From contig CAJFTG010000025.1 in assembly GCA_904419875.1 (NCBI GenBank), positions 1 to 36,084 on the forward strand: a DNA stretch of 36,084 nucleotides. Reading direction: 5' to 3'. Source of the stretch: Candidatus Avimonas caecicola. GTDB lineage: Bacteria > Bacillota > Clostridia > Oscillospirales > Acutalibacteraceae. Shown here in pieces: positions 1 to 6,913 of the stretch; position 1 is the stretch's first letter, and every line of letters starts with the position of its first letter. The notes beneath the pieces are model-generated. The model made no database searches. It was not told the DNA's origin and was given only the letters and a program-made list of their open reading frames with translations. A program made the translations under genes and the position numbers.

Positions 1-90
1 GTCCGCAAAAAGCTGAATTTTGTCAAAGCAAAGACAGAGATCAAAGCGGTACGCGGCATTGGCTACGAGCTGAGGTACGGCCATGTTTAA
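1..90 (+). CDS. OmpR-family response regulator, C-terminal end (partial)
   Basis: Only the last 29 codons are in the window, open at the left edge and ending at TAA 88-90. The translated tail contains VRGIGYELR, the characteristic end of the winged-helix DNA-binding domain of OmpR/PhoB response regulators (recognition helix, then the wing hairpin). The stop overlaps the start of the downstream histidine kinase by 8 bases, so the two form a translationally coupled two-component pair. The receiver domain lies outside the window, so the subfamily cannot be named. Confidence 0.85.
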   Translation, partial: VRKKLNFVKAKTEIKAVRGIGYELRYGHV

Positions 91-1330
91 AAAATCACGA
101 AGAAAGATCGTCGCCTCCATCTTGTCGATTCTGGTATTGCTGCTATTCGGCACCTTTTGCGTTATTTACCTGGCCAGTTATGCGGAGATGACCAACGAAA
201 ACCGGCGGCTGCTGGAACAGTATGTGGACACCTATCCCCTCCGCGGCATGGCGGACGCCGGCAATTGGGAAGACAGCAGGGCGAAGGACGACCGGGTCGA
301 TCCGCATTCCAAGCCCCCCCTTTTGGAGCTTTCCACGTTCTATTCCGTGCTGATGTCCAAGGACGGCCAGGTGCTGAAGGTGGACACTGCCGACCGGTCC
401 ACCTTCGATGAGGAGGCGCTGGCCAGCCTGGCCGGCGAAATTGTCGAAAGCGGAAGGAGCCGGGGGAGGGAAAAGAACCTGATCTATCAGATGGCGGACA
501 AAGGCGACTATGTACTGGTTGCGTTTTTGGACAACACCATGATGCTGGAAAGCGCAAGCACGCTCATCAGCTATACCCTGATTTTCGGCGGTGCGGCGCT
601 CGTGCTCCTCTTCTTCCTGGCGCGCTATCTTGCCGATCGAATCGTGTCCCCCCTTGAGGAAAGCTACCAAAGGCAGAAACAGTTTGTTTCCGATGCGGGC
701 CACGAGCTGAAAACGCCTGTGGCGGTGGTGAACGCAAACCTTGAGCTTCTCTCCCGTGAAATCGGGGAGAATCCCTGGCTTTCCAATATTCAATATGAAA
801 ACGAGCGGATGTCGGCGCTGATTATACAGCTCCTGGAGCTGGCAAGGGCGGAAAATGTAACACCCCCGATGGAAACGCTGGATCTGAGCCGGCTGGTTTG
901 CGGCGAGACGCTGCCGTTTGAAACGGTGGCATATGAAAACGGGCTGGCCTTGCTCAGCGGGATTGCCGAAAATGTTTTTGTCCAGGGAAACAGCGTTCAG
1001 CTCAAGCAGCTTACCTCCATCCTGCTGGACAATGCCATCCGCCACAGCGACAGGGGGAAGGAAGTGTTTCTCTCCCTGAAGGCGGAAAAGAATCACGCGG
1101 TTTTGTCGGTAGTCAATGACGGGGAAGCGATCCCGCCCGAAGACAGAAAGCGGCTTTTTGAGCGTTTCTACCGAACGGACACGGCAAGAACCGGGGAAGG
1201 CCGGCATTACGGACTGGGCCTTGCCATCGCCAAGGCCATTGTCTCGGCCCACAAGGGGAGTATTGACGTACAGTGCCATGACGGGAAGGTGGAATTTACC
1301 GCCAGGCTTCCTTTGCTGAAATCTGTTTAG
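83..1330 (+). CDS. sensor histidine kinase (two-component system)
   Basis: A 415-residue membrane histidine kinase. Transmembrane segments lie at about 9-32 and 160-181, enclosing an extracellular sensor region of about 125 residues with no domain I recognise. A short HAMP-like juxtamembrane stretch is followed by the H-box FVSDAGHELKTP with phospho-acceptor His207. The ATP-binding domain shows the N-box (LLDNAIRHS, 314-322), a G1 motif (VVNDGEAIP, 343-351), the F-box (LFERFYR, 358-364) and the G2 motif (GLGLAI, 377-382), so it looks catalytically complete. It overlaps the upstream response regulator by 8 bases, which makes that protein its partner. The VTC/DUF4956/beta-helix cassette directly downstream is a plausible target, but that is inference. 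The signal is unknown. Confidence 0.93.
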   Translation: MFKKSRRKIVASILSILVLLLFGTFCVIYLASYAEMTNENRRLLEQYVDTYPLRGMADAGNWEDSRAKDDRVDPHSKPPLLELSTFYSVLMSKDGQVLKVDTADRSTFDEEALASLAGEIVESGRSRGREKNLIYQMADKGDYVLVAFLDNTMMLESASTLISYTLIFGGAALVLLFFLARYLADRIVSPLEESYQRQKQFVSDAGHELKTPVAVVNANLELLSREIGENPWLSNIQYENERMSALIIQLLELARAENVTPPMETLDLSRLVCGETLPFETVAYENGLALLSGIAENVFVQGNSVQLKQLTSILLDNAIRHSDRGKEVFLSLKAEKNHAVLSVVNDGEAIPPEDRKRLFERFYRTDTARTGEGRHYGLGLAIAKAIVSAHKGSIDVQCHDGKVEFTARLPLLKSV

Positions 1331-1361
1331 AAAAAGCTTTTCCTTCAATAATACTTCAATC

Positions 1362-1406
1362 TTCCTCCTGTACACTGGAATCATCCAAGGTACAGGAGGA
1401 ATTTTT
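1362..1406 (+). terminator. hairpin with T5 tract that also encloses the RBS of the VTC gene
   Basis: Bases 1362-1373 and 1390-1401 are perfect 12-bp inverted repeats (TTCCTCCTGTAC / GTACAGGAGGAA). Inside, TGGA 1376-1379 pairs with TCCA 1384-1387 across a 2x2 internal loop, leaving an ATCA tetraloop. Five Ts follow (1402-1406), directly before the ATG at 1407. The 3' arm contains AGGAGGAA, the Shine-Dalgarno sequence of the VTC gene. The structure therefore looks both like an intrinsic terminator after the kinase gene and like an RBS-masking hairpin. Confidence 0.7.
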
Positions 1407-2129
1407 ATGGCATATCAGAGCGTTTTCCAACGATATGAGTTGAAATATCTGCTGACAGAGGAACAAAAGAAAAAGGTGCGGGAGGCGATGGAGCCGTACA
1501 TGGAATTGGATGAATACGGCCGCACCACCATCCGCAGCCTTTATTTGGACACCGACGATTACCGTCTGGTCCGCCGTTCCATGGAAAAGCCCTCCTACAA
1601 GGAAAAGCTGCGCATCCGCAGCTACAGCCAGGCGGAGCCCGGCAGCACGGTGTTTGTAGAGCTGAAAAAGAAATATAAGCATGTGGTATATAAACGGCGC
1701 ATTTCCCTGCCGGAGGAAGAGGCGATGGAGTGGGTGCTCGGCGAGCGCCGCTGCAGCAAGGACACCCAGATCTCCGAGGAAGTGGATTATTTCCTGGAAT
1801 ACTACGAAAACCTTCATCCGGCCGTTTTCCTGTCGTATGAGAGAGAGGCGTTTTCTTCCAGGGAGCCGTCCGATTTCCGGGTAACCTTTGACGATACGAT
1901 CCTCTGCCGCCAGGAGGATCTGTCGCTCGAATCCGCCGTATACGGCACGCCGCTCCTTCCGGAGGGGCTGGTGTTGATGGAGATCAAGTGCTCCGGTGGA
2001 ATTCCGATGTGGATGACCCGTGTGCTGTCGCAGGAGCATATTTACAAAACGTCGTTTTCCAAATACGGGACGGCGTATCAGACGATGATTTTTCCAAAGT
2101 TAATCCGGGAGGTGTCCTGCCATGCTTGA
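1407..2129 (+). CDS. VTC-domain protein (polyphosphate polymerase-like)
   Basis: A 240-residue soluble protein matching the VTC fold (triphosphate-tunnel enzyme superfamily, the catalytic part of eukaryotic vacuolar transporter chaperone). Family features seen: an N-terminal FQRYELKYLL segment, SLYLDTDDY near residue 50, the basic run KEKLRIRSY, the ELKKKYKHVVYKRR strand pair, LSYERE in the middle and a C-terminal LMEIKCSGG. The alternating acidic and basic strand residues are those that line the nucleotide/polyphosphate tunnel. The ATG at 1407 follows AGGAGGAA with good spacing. It overlaps the DUF4956 gene by 8 bases. In Bacillota such proteins recur with DUF4956 and CotH or beta-helix partners; their substrate is not settled. 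Confidence 0.88.
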   Translation: MAYQSVFQRYELKYLLTEEQKKKVREAMEPYMELDEYGRTTIRSLYLDTDDYRLVRRSMEKPSYKEKLRIRSYSQAEPGSTVFVELKKKYKHVVYKRRISLPEEEAMEWVLGERRCSKDTQISEEVDYFLEYYENLHPAVFLSYEREAFSSREPSDFRVTFDDTILCRQEDLSLESAVYGTPLLPEGLVLMEIKCSGGIPMWMTRVLSQEHIYKTSFSKYGTAYQTMIFPKLIREVSCHA

Positions 2130-2817
2130 TACGATCTTTCAGGGCGTATTTGATTCAGCGCTCACCTCGGTGATCAGCGTTGCCGATTTTATGCTTTGCC
2201 TGGGCTTGTCCCTCCTGCTTGGCCTGGTGATGGCGTTCGCCTATATGTACCGCACCCGTTACACCAAAAGCTTTGTGGTTACGCTGGCGCTTCTCCCGGC
2301 CGTGGTCTGCGTTGTCATCATGCTGGTCAACGGCAATGTGGGAACCGGCGTGGCGGTCGCCGGCGCTTTCAGCCTGGTCCGCTTCCGTTCGGTGCCCGGA
2401 ACGGCAAAGGAAATCTGCACCCTGTTTCTGGCGATGGGCGCCGGGCTGATCGCCGGGATGGGGTATCTCGGCTTTGCGGTGCTTTTCACCGTTGTCATGT
2501 GCGTCATGTTCCTGCTTTACAACCGCCTGGACCTGGGCGCCAGGAAGAATGCCGCCATTTACAAAACCCTCGCCGTTACTATCCCGGAGGATCTGGATTA
2601 TACCGATGTCTTTGAAGATGTCTTTCAGGAATACACCGCCTCGCACGACCTTGTCTGTGTCAAAACCACGAATATGGGCAGCATGTTCCGCCTTACCTAT
2701 CACGTCACCCTCCGTGACATAACAAAGGAAAAGGAAATGATCGATAAGCTCCGCTGCAGGAACGGCAATCTTGAAATCTCCGTTTCCAGGCAGGAAACCG
2801 CTGTAGCGGAGCTTTGA
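2122..2817 (+). CDS. DUF4956 domain-containing membrane protein
   Basis: A 231-residue integral membrane protein. Hydrophobic segments lie at about 22-43, 50-70, 100-113 and 114-133, followed by a soluble, probably cytoplasmic, C-terminal domain of about 90 residues. The most family-like stretch is GAFSLVRFRSVPGTAKEI at 81-98, between segments 2 and 3. It starts inside the end of the VTC gene (8-base overlap), so the two products are probably made in fixed ratio and may form a complex. The biochemical role of DUF4956 is unknown; the constant pairing with VTC-like proteins suggests a membrane partner for that enzyme. Confidence 0.85.
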   Translation: MLDTIFQGVFDSALTSVISVADFMLCLGLSLLLGLVMAFAYMYRTRYTKSFVVTLALLPAVVCVVIMLVNGNVGTGVAVAGAFSLVRFRSVPGTAKEICTLFLAMGAGLIAGMGYLGFAVLFTVVMCVMFLLYNRLDLGARKNAAIYKTLAVTIPEDLDYTDVFEDVFQEYTASHDLVCVKTTNMGSMFRLTYHVTLRDITKEKEMIDKLRCRNGNLEISVSRQETAVAEL

Positions 2818-2836
2818 CGGAAGGAGGAGTCGCCAT

Positions 2837-4615
2837 ATGAGAAGATGGCTGTTCACAACGCTTGCGCTCGTTATGCTGACCGGTATGCTCGCCGGCTGCG
2901 GAGAGAGGGGGGCAACCGACTCAGGCGGTACAAGCGGCGCCGGCACCGCCGGCTCGGCCGCGGCGGATTTTTCTCAGACCGACGCCGATTTGTTTACCGA
3001 CCGGGATTATGAAACCGATTACGGGGAGGATGGCAGTATCCTCATCCAGCTCAACGGCAGCTCGGCCGCGGCAAGTTCCGACAGCGTGCGGATTTCGGGA
3101 ACCACCGTCACAATTACCGAGGACGCCACCCATATTATTTCCGGCACGCTGGATGACGGAATGATTATTGTGAACGCGCCCGATACCGCCAAACTCCAGC
3201 TGGTGCTCAACGGGGTCGATATTCACAGCGAAACCTCTGCCGCGCTGTATATTCTCGAGGCAGACAAGGTGTTCGTCACCCTGGCGGACGGTACCGAAAA
3301 CACCCTTTCCAACGGCGGAACGTTTACGGCGATCGACGACAACAACATCGATGCCGTGATCTTTTCGAAGCAGGACCTTACCCTCAACGGTTCCGGTTCC
3401 CTGACGATCACCTCTCCCGCCGGACACGGCATCGTATCCAAGGACGATTTGGTGGTCACCGGCGGTACCTACAGGCTCACATCGGCATCGCACGGGTTGG
3501 ACGCCAACGACAGCATAAGGATTACCGGGGAAACGGCGATAACCGTGGACGCGGGGAAAGACGGGATTCACGCGGAAAACGACGAGGACGCTTCCCTTGG
3601 CTTTGTATATATTTCCGATGGCGACCTGGAAATTGAAGCCGAGGGCGACGGCATCAGCGCCGGGGCGTATATGCAGATCCAAGGCGGAACGATGACGGTG
3701 CTTGCGGGCGGCGGCAGTGAAAACGGCACCAAGGAGTCTTCCGACTCCTGGGGAGGCTTTCGAGGCGGCGGCCGGCCCGGTCAGTCCTCAACGGCGGCCG
3801 ACGACAGCAGCACCAGCATGAAGGGGCTCAAAGCCGCGGGAGACATGCTGATCTCCGACGGCAGCTTTGCCATTGATTCCGCCGACGATTCGGTGCATTC
3901 CAACGCATCGATCTTTGTAAACGGCGGGGTCTTTGAGATCGCCTCCGGGGATGATGCTTTCCACGCGGATGAGACGCTGACCGTTACCGCGGGCACGATC
4001 CAAATCACCGAAAGCTATGAAGGGCTGGAGGCCCTGCATGTCTATGTGCAGGGCGGCGACATTTCGCTGGTTGCCAGCGACGACGGGCTGAACGCTGCGG
4101 GCGGAACCGATTCCAGCGGTACGGCAGGCGGGAGAGACGGCATGTTCGCGGGCGGCCCCGGCGGAGGCGGCGGAATGTCTTCCTCGTCCAACGGCAGCAT
4201 CACCATTTCCGGCGGGACCCTGTATATCCATGCCTCCGGCGACGGTATCGACGCCAACGGTTCGCTCACCATCTCCGGAGGATACACGGTGGTTGTCGGA
4301 CCCACCCAGGGCGATACCGCCACGCTCGACTACGATACAAGCGCCGTCATTACGGGCGGCACCTTTATTGGGACGGGTGCGTCCGGCATGGCGCAGACCT
4401 TCAGCGATTCGGAGCAGGGGGTCATTTCGGTCAGTGTGGGGAACCAGTCGGCAGGAACGGCAATCACGCTGACGGACCGGAGCGGCACCCCCCTCATCAC
4501 GTATACACCGGAGCTGTCCTTCCAGGTCGTGATTCTCAGCAGCCCCGATCTCGTGCCCGGCGAGACGTATACGATTACCGTTGGCTCGGCTTCGGGCGAA
4601 TTTGAAGCCGCTTGA
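2837..4615 (+). CDS. Cthe_2159/DUF4353-type carbohydrate-binding beta-helix lipoprotein
   Basis: A 592-residue lipoprotein: basic N-terminus, hydrophobic core and a lipobox ending LAGC with the lipidated cysteine at 21. A low-complexity Gly/Ser/Ala linker (about 22-45) is followed by a long run of short repeats of the type GDGIDANGSLTISGG, the pattern of a right-handed parallel beta-helix. Gly-rich inserts occur (for example GGPGGGGGMSSSS). The family is named for a Clostridium thermocellum protein that binds cellulose and acidic sugars and resembles pectate lyases in fold. The RBS is AAGGAGGAG at 2820-2828, 19 bases after the DUF4956 stop. It is the last gene of the cassette. Enzyme activity cannot be inferred. 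Confidence 0.87.
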   Translation: MRRWLFTTLALVMLTGMLAGCGERGATDSGGTSGAGTAGSAAADFSQTDADLFTDRDYETDYGEDGSILIQLNGSSAAASSDSVRISGTTVTITEDATHIISGTLDDGMIIVNAPDTAKLQLVLNGVDIHSETSAALYILEADKVFVTLADGTENTLSNGGTFTAIDDNNIDAVIFSKQDLTLNGSGSLTITSPAGHGIVSKDDLVVTGGTYRLTSASHGLDANDSIRITGETAITVDAGKDGIHAENDEDASLGFVYISDGDLEIEAEGDGISAGAYMQIQGGTMTVLAGGGSENGTKESSDSWGGFRGGGRPGQSSTAADDSSTSMKGLKAAGDMLISDGSFAIDSADDSVHSNASIFVNGGVFEIASGDDAFHADETLTVTAGTIQITESYEGLEALHVYVQGGDISLVASDDGLNAAGGTDSSGTAGGRDGMFAGGPGGGGGMSSSSNGSITISGGTLYIHASGDGIDANGSLTISGGYTVVVGPTQGDTATLDYDTSAVITGGTFIGTGASGMAQTFSDSEQGVISVSVGNQSAGTAITLTDRSGTPLITYTPELSFQVVILSSPDLVPGETYTITVGSASGEFEAA

Positions 4616-4621
4616 TGTCTG

Positions 4622-4660
4622 AACAAGGGAGGCGTGCTTTTTGGGCATGCCTCCCTTGTT
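4622..4660 (+). terminator. terminator hairpin after the VTC/DUF4956/beta-helix cassette
   Basis: A 16-bp stem (AACAAGGGAGGCGTGC at 4622-4637 against 4645-4660, one G-T wobble) closes a 7-base loop, seven bases after the stop codon. The 3' side is followed only by TGCTCCC, so the T tract is weak. The stem strength and position still support termination of the upstream transcript. Confidence 0.7.
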
Positions 4661-4987
4661 TGCTCCCTGTAAAATCGGCGGCACGGCAGGACCTGCTGCG
4701 CGGATTTCAGCCTGCCGCCGACGGCTCCTCTTCGGGGAAGGCGCGGAAACCGGCGCCTGGTTTTCTGCCTTCCCGGCGGATGACGGCAGCGGTAAAGCCG
4801 GTGATACGCGGTTTGCGCCGTGCAAAGCATGCTGCGCTCAGGGGGGCGGCAAGGGCTTTGTCAAGTTCAGTAACGGCAGATACCGTGAACGGCAATCCGC
4901 AAAACACGCCGGACGGGTTTTTCCCCTCAAAGAACGCCTCCCTTTCGGCGGAGGGGTTCCCGGCTTGGAACCGCTTTGCGGCGCCGG
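4661..4987. other. intergenic region between convergent genes
   Basis: Between the plus-strand cassette and the minus-strand AraC gene. The open frames here have no recognisable product, no good start site and no family-like motif. The only structured element is the hairpin at 4932-4959. GC content is as high as in the flanking coding DNA, so a decayed gene cannot be excluded, but nothing supports one. Confidence 0.5.
4932..4959 (-). terminator. possible terminator of the AraC-GH16 gene
   Basis: On the minus strand a 10-bp stem (4950-4959 with 4932-4941, one mismatch) with an 8-base loop lies about 30 bases past the stop codon. It is followed by TTTGAG, only a short T run. The position fits, but the tail is weak. 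Confidence 0.4.
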
Positions 4988-6535
4988 TCACTGCATTTTA
5001 TACGCTTTCACATAAGCGACCTCCACCTGGTCGGGAAGGCGGGAATCGTCCACCGCCGCCCAGGGGGCGCTCTGCGTGCTGATCTGCATATACAGCGGCC
5101 TGGTGTATCTCCCGATGGAGGTGCGCCAGGTTTCTTTATGGTCAACGTAAAAAACGAACTGCGATTCCGTCCATTCCAAACCATAGGTATGCATTCCCCG
5201 GTACAGCGCGGGGTCGGTGACCGCCTTCTGGATGTGGCAGGGGGTGCCGCTGGGGTCCGTCCACTGGATGGTGTGGGAGACGGAGCTGTTTTCCATGGCG
5301 CAGGAATTCAGCACTTCGATGGAGAGGTCCCGGAGTTCGTCCGCCCGGGCGCCGCTTTCTTCCTCCGGATAATGGATCAGCGAAAAGGACACCCACCATC
5401 CCGGCACGTTTTGAAGGCGGCAGCAGATTTCAAAGTAACCGCCCTGCTGGTCGAAATTCTCCCGGGTACGCACGGCGCCCATCCCATATCCGTCCCCTTC
5501 CTTGGCGATGGAGAGGAAAAGCCGGCCGTTCTTGAGCTGTGTGCGGGCGTACCGCCAGTGGGTCACGCCGTCAAAGCAGTGCTCCGGGCAGAGAAACCAT
5601 TTGCTGCCGTCCAGCATATCCCCGTCAAAGCCATCGTAAAAGGTCTGCATCCACTCCTTCCGGCTGCTTTGTTTGTATTCGCTGGGCGAAACGCCGTACT
5701 GCTGCCGGAAAAACCGGCTGAAGGAATGGATGGAGGTGTACCCCAGCATGGAGGAAACCTCGGTGACCGACAGGTTGTGGTCCAGGAATTCCCTGGCCTT
5801 GCTGAGCTTCAGCTCGTTATAGTACTCCTTGAGAGTTTTATTCAGCCTTTGAGAGAAAAGGTGGGAAATATAGGAATACGCATAGCCGAAATGGTCGCTG
5901 ATCTCCTTGAGTTGATGGATGTGGATGATGTTCTGCTCCATATACTGCACGATGCTGTAAAACAGCGCCTCGGAACTGGTGCGGCGTTCCGGCGGCGCAT
6001 AGTTTACGCGGGCGGTCTCCACGTAGCTCCGGTACGTGGCGCAAAGCATTTCGGTCAGCAGCGCCTCCAGAACGGCCTCCCGCATAACGTTGCGGCCGGT
6101 GTATTCGTTAAAAATGTTGGTGAAGATCGTATAGAGGTTGAATTTGTCCGCGGCGAGCGGGTTTTCGGCCTGGTCCAGCATTTCCCGCAGGGGAAGAAAA
6201 CGGGGATAGTGCGGGTCGCCCGGGTCAAAGTCAAAGCCGCAGTAGAAAAAGCGCAGCGGGTCCTCGTTGTCCGACTGGATGTTGTGGTAATCCCCTGTGC
6301 GGACGACAAACACATCCCCCTGGCGAACGTCATAATATTTTCCGCGGGTGAAGCAGATCCCCTTTCCGCTGGCAATATAGGTGATTTCATAGCACTCCTG
6401 TACATGCAGACCGTTTTCGAAGTCCTGGTCGGCAATCAGGTCCCCCACCTGATGGAGAAGAATCGGCCCGAAATGAAGGGGTGACCATTTATGCACGTTG
6501 TCAAAGTGAAACTTCACATTCTGCAGATAGGACAT
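4988..6535 (-). CDS. AraC-family regulator fused to a C-terminal GH16-like domain
   Basis: A 515-residue one-component regulator. Residues about 15-110 form a cupin-like AraC sensing domain (ECYEITYIASGKG, then the YYDVRQGDVFVVRTGDYH strands). Residues about 185-290 hold the double helix-turn-helix, with LKEISDHFGYAYSYISHLF and the family signature VSSMLGYTSIHSFSRFFRQQYGVSPSEY. Residues about 298-515 match the GH16 jelly roll: GGYFEICCRL at 365-374 and HTYGLEWTESQFVFYVD at 449-465. The GH16 catalytic strand (pattern ExDxE) reads DLSIE at 403-407, so nucleophile Glu and middle Asp are changed while the acid/base Glu is kept. The domain is probably a sugar sensor, not an enzyme. I chose the ATG at 6535 because the sensor domain starts there; the frame stays open to 6658 only through repeat DNA. 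It is divergent from the beta-helix/ABC cluster, its likely target. Confidence 0.88.
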   Translation of the reverse strand: MSYLQNVKFHFDNVHKWSPLHFGPILLHQVGDLIADQDFENGLHVQECYEITYIASGKGICFTRGKYYDVRQGDVFVVRTGDYHNIQSDNEDPLRFFYCGFDFDPGDPHYPRFLPLREMLDQAENPLAADKFNLYTIFTNIFNEYTGRNVMREAVLEALLTEMLCATYRSYVETARVNYAPPERRTSSEALFYSIVQYMEQNIIHIHQLKEISDHFGYAYSYISHLFSQRLNKTLKEYYNELKLSKAREFLDHNLSVTEVSSMLGYTSIHSFSRFFRQQYGVSPSEYKQSSRKEWMQTFYDGFDGDMLDGSKWFLCPEHCFDGVTHWRYARTQLKNGRLFLSIAKEGDGYGMGAVRTRENFDQQGGYFEICCRLQNVPGWWVSFSLIHYPEEESGARADELRDLSIEVLNSCAMENSSVSHTIQWTDPSGTPCHIQKAVTDPALYRGMHTYGLEWTESQFVFYVDHKETWRTSIGRYTRPLYMQISTQSAPWAAVDDSRLPDQVEVAYVKAYKMQ

Positions 6536-6570
6536 GACCGCCGCCTCGCTTTCTTCTCTTCTTTCTGCGG

Positions 6571-6630
6571 ACATCTCTTGGCATCTCTTGGCACCTCTTG
6601 GCACCCCTTGGCACCCCTTGGCACCCCTTT
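6571..6630. repeat. six tandem 10-bp repeats in the AraC-GH16 leader
   Basis: Six contiguous 10-base units lie at 6571, 6581, 6591, 6601, 6611 and 6621. On the plus strand they drift from ACATCTCTTG through GCATCTCTTG and GCACCTCTTG to GCACCCCTTG (twice) and GCACCCCTTT. On the coding (minus) strand each reads like CAAGGGGTGC, a purine-rich Shine-Dalgarno-like core once per helical turn, starting about 36 bases upstream of the chosen ATG. Confidence 0.85.
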
Positions 6631-6631
6631 T

Positions 6632-6650
6632 GCGGAAAGCCCTTTTCCGC
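6632..6650 (-). promoter_or_regulatory. hairpin in the AraC-GH16 leader
   Basis: GCGGAAA 6632-6638 and TTTCCGC 6644-6650 form a perfect 7-bp stem with a 5-base loop, directly upstream (on the minus strand) of the 10-bp repeats. With the repeats it makes a structured leader; no known riboswitch class is recognised. Confidence 0.45.
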
Positions 6651-6659
6651 CCGGCCAAG

Positions 6660-6900
6660 CAGGGGCCCGTTTTTAACCATATTTGATGTTAACATATCCA
6701 AATTTCAAAAGTAAAGCGAAAATTTTAACAATTTCGATTTAAAATACGGAAATTTGATAAATCGCAAGTTGTGTTAAACGAATGGTCATCTCATGGCAAA
6801 GACAAAAAGCCTTGACGCATTGTATACTAATTGCGGAATATAAAACCTGAATTTATAGAAAATTACAACCCTTTATTAAAAGAGCTTCAACAAATTCAGC
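6660..6900. promoter_or_regulatory. divergent AT-rich control region
   Basis: The stretch between the divergent AraC-GH16 and beta-helix genes changes abruptly to AT-rich. It contains a perfect 10-bp palindrome ATGTTAACAT (6686-6695), related words around ATTTGAT (6681 and near 6752) and several TTAAC/TTAAA words. AraC proteins usually bind paired direct half-sites, so these are candidate operators. Promoters for the minus-strand gene could not be fixed. Confidence 0.5.
6799..6844 (+). promoter_or_regulatory. candidate promoter(s) of the beta-helix/ABC cluster
   Basis: Two overlapping sigma-A-like readings are possible. In one, AAGACA (6799-6804) lies 18 bases before TATACT (6823-6828). In the other, TTGACG (6812-6817) lies 18-19 bases before GAATAT/AATATA (6836-6842). 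Neither is complete; a poor -35 element is what an AraC-activated promoter would show. The start codon is at 6914. Confidence 0.4.
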
Positions 6901-6913
6901 GGAGGTATTTTTT

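Noticed and set aside
4976-6484. Plus-strand open frame across the AraC-GH16 gene
   Set aside because: The opposite strand carries clear AraC and GH16 signatures; this frame has none and begins without an RBS.
6571-6630. Possible CRISPR array
   Set aside because: Units are 10 bp, directly abutting, with no spacers and no cas genes nearby.
6536-6658. Longer N-terminus for the AraC-GH16 protein
   Set aside because: The extension is translated from the 10-bp repeats and hairpin, is Arg/Lys/Gly-rich and precedes a normal domain start at ATG 6535.
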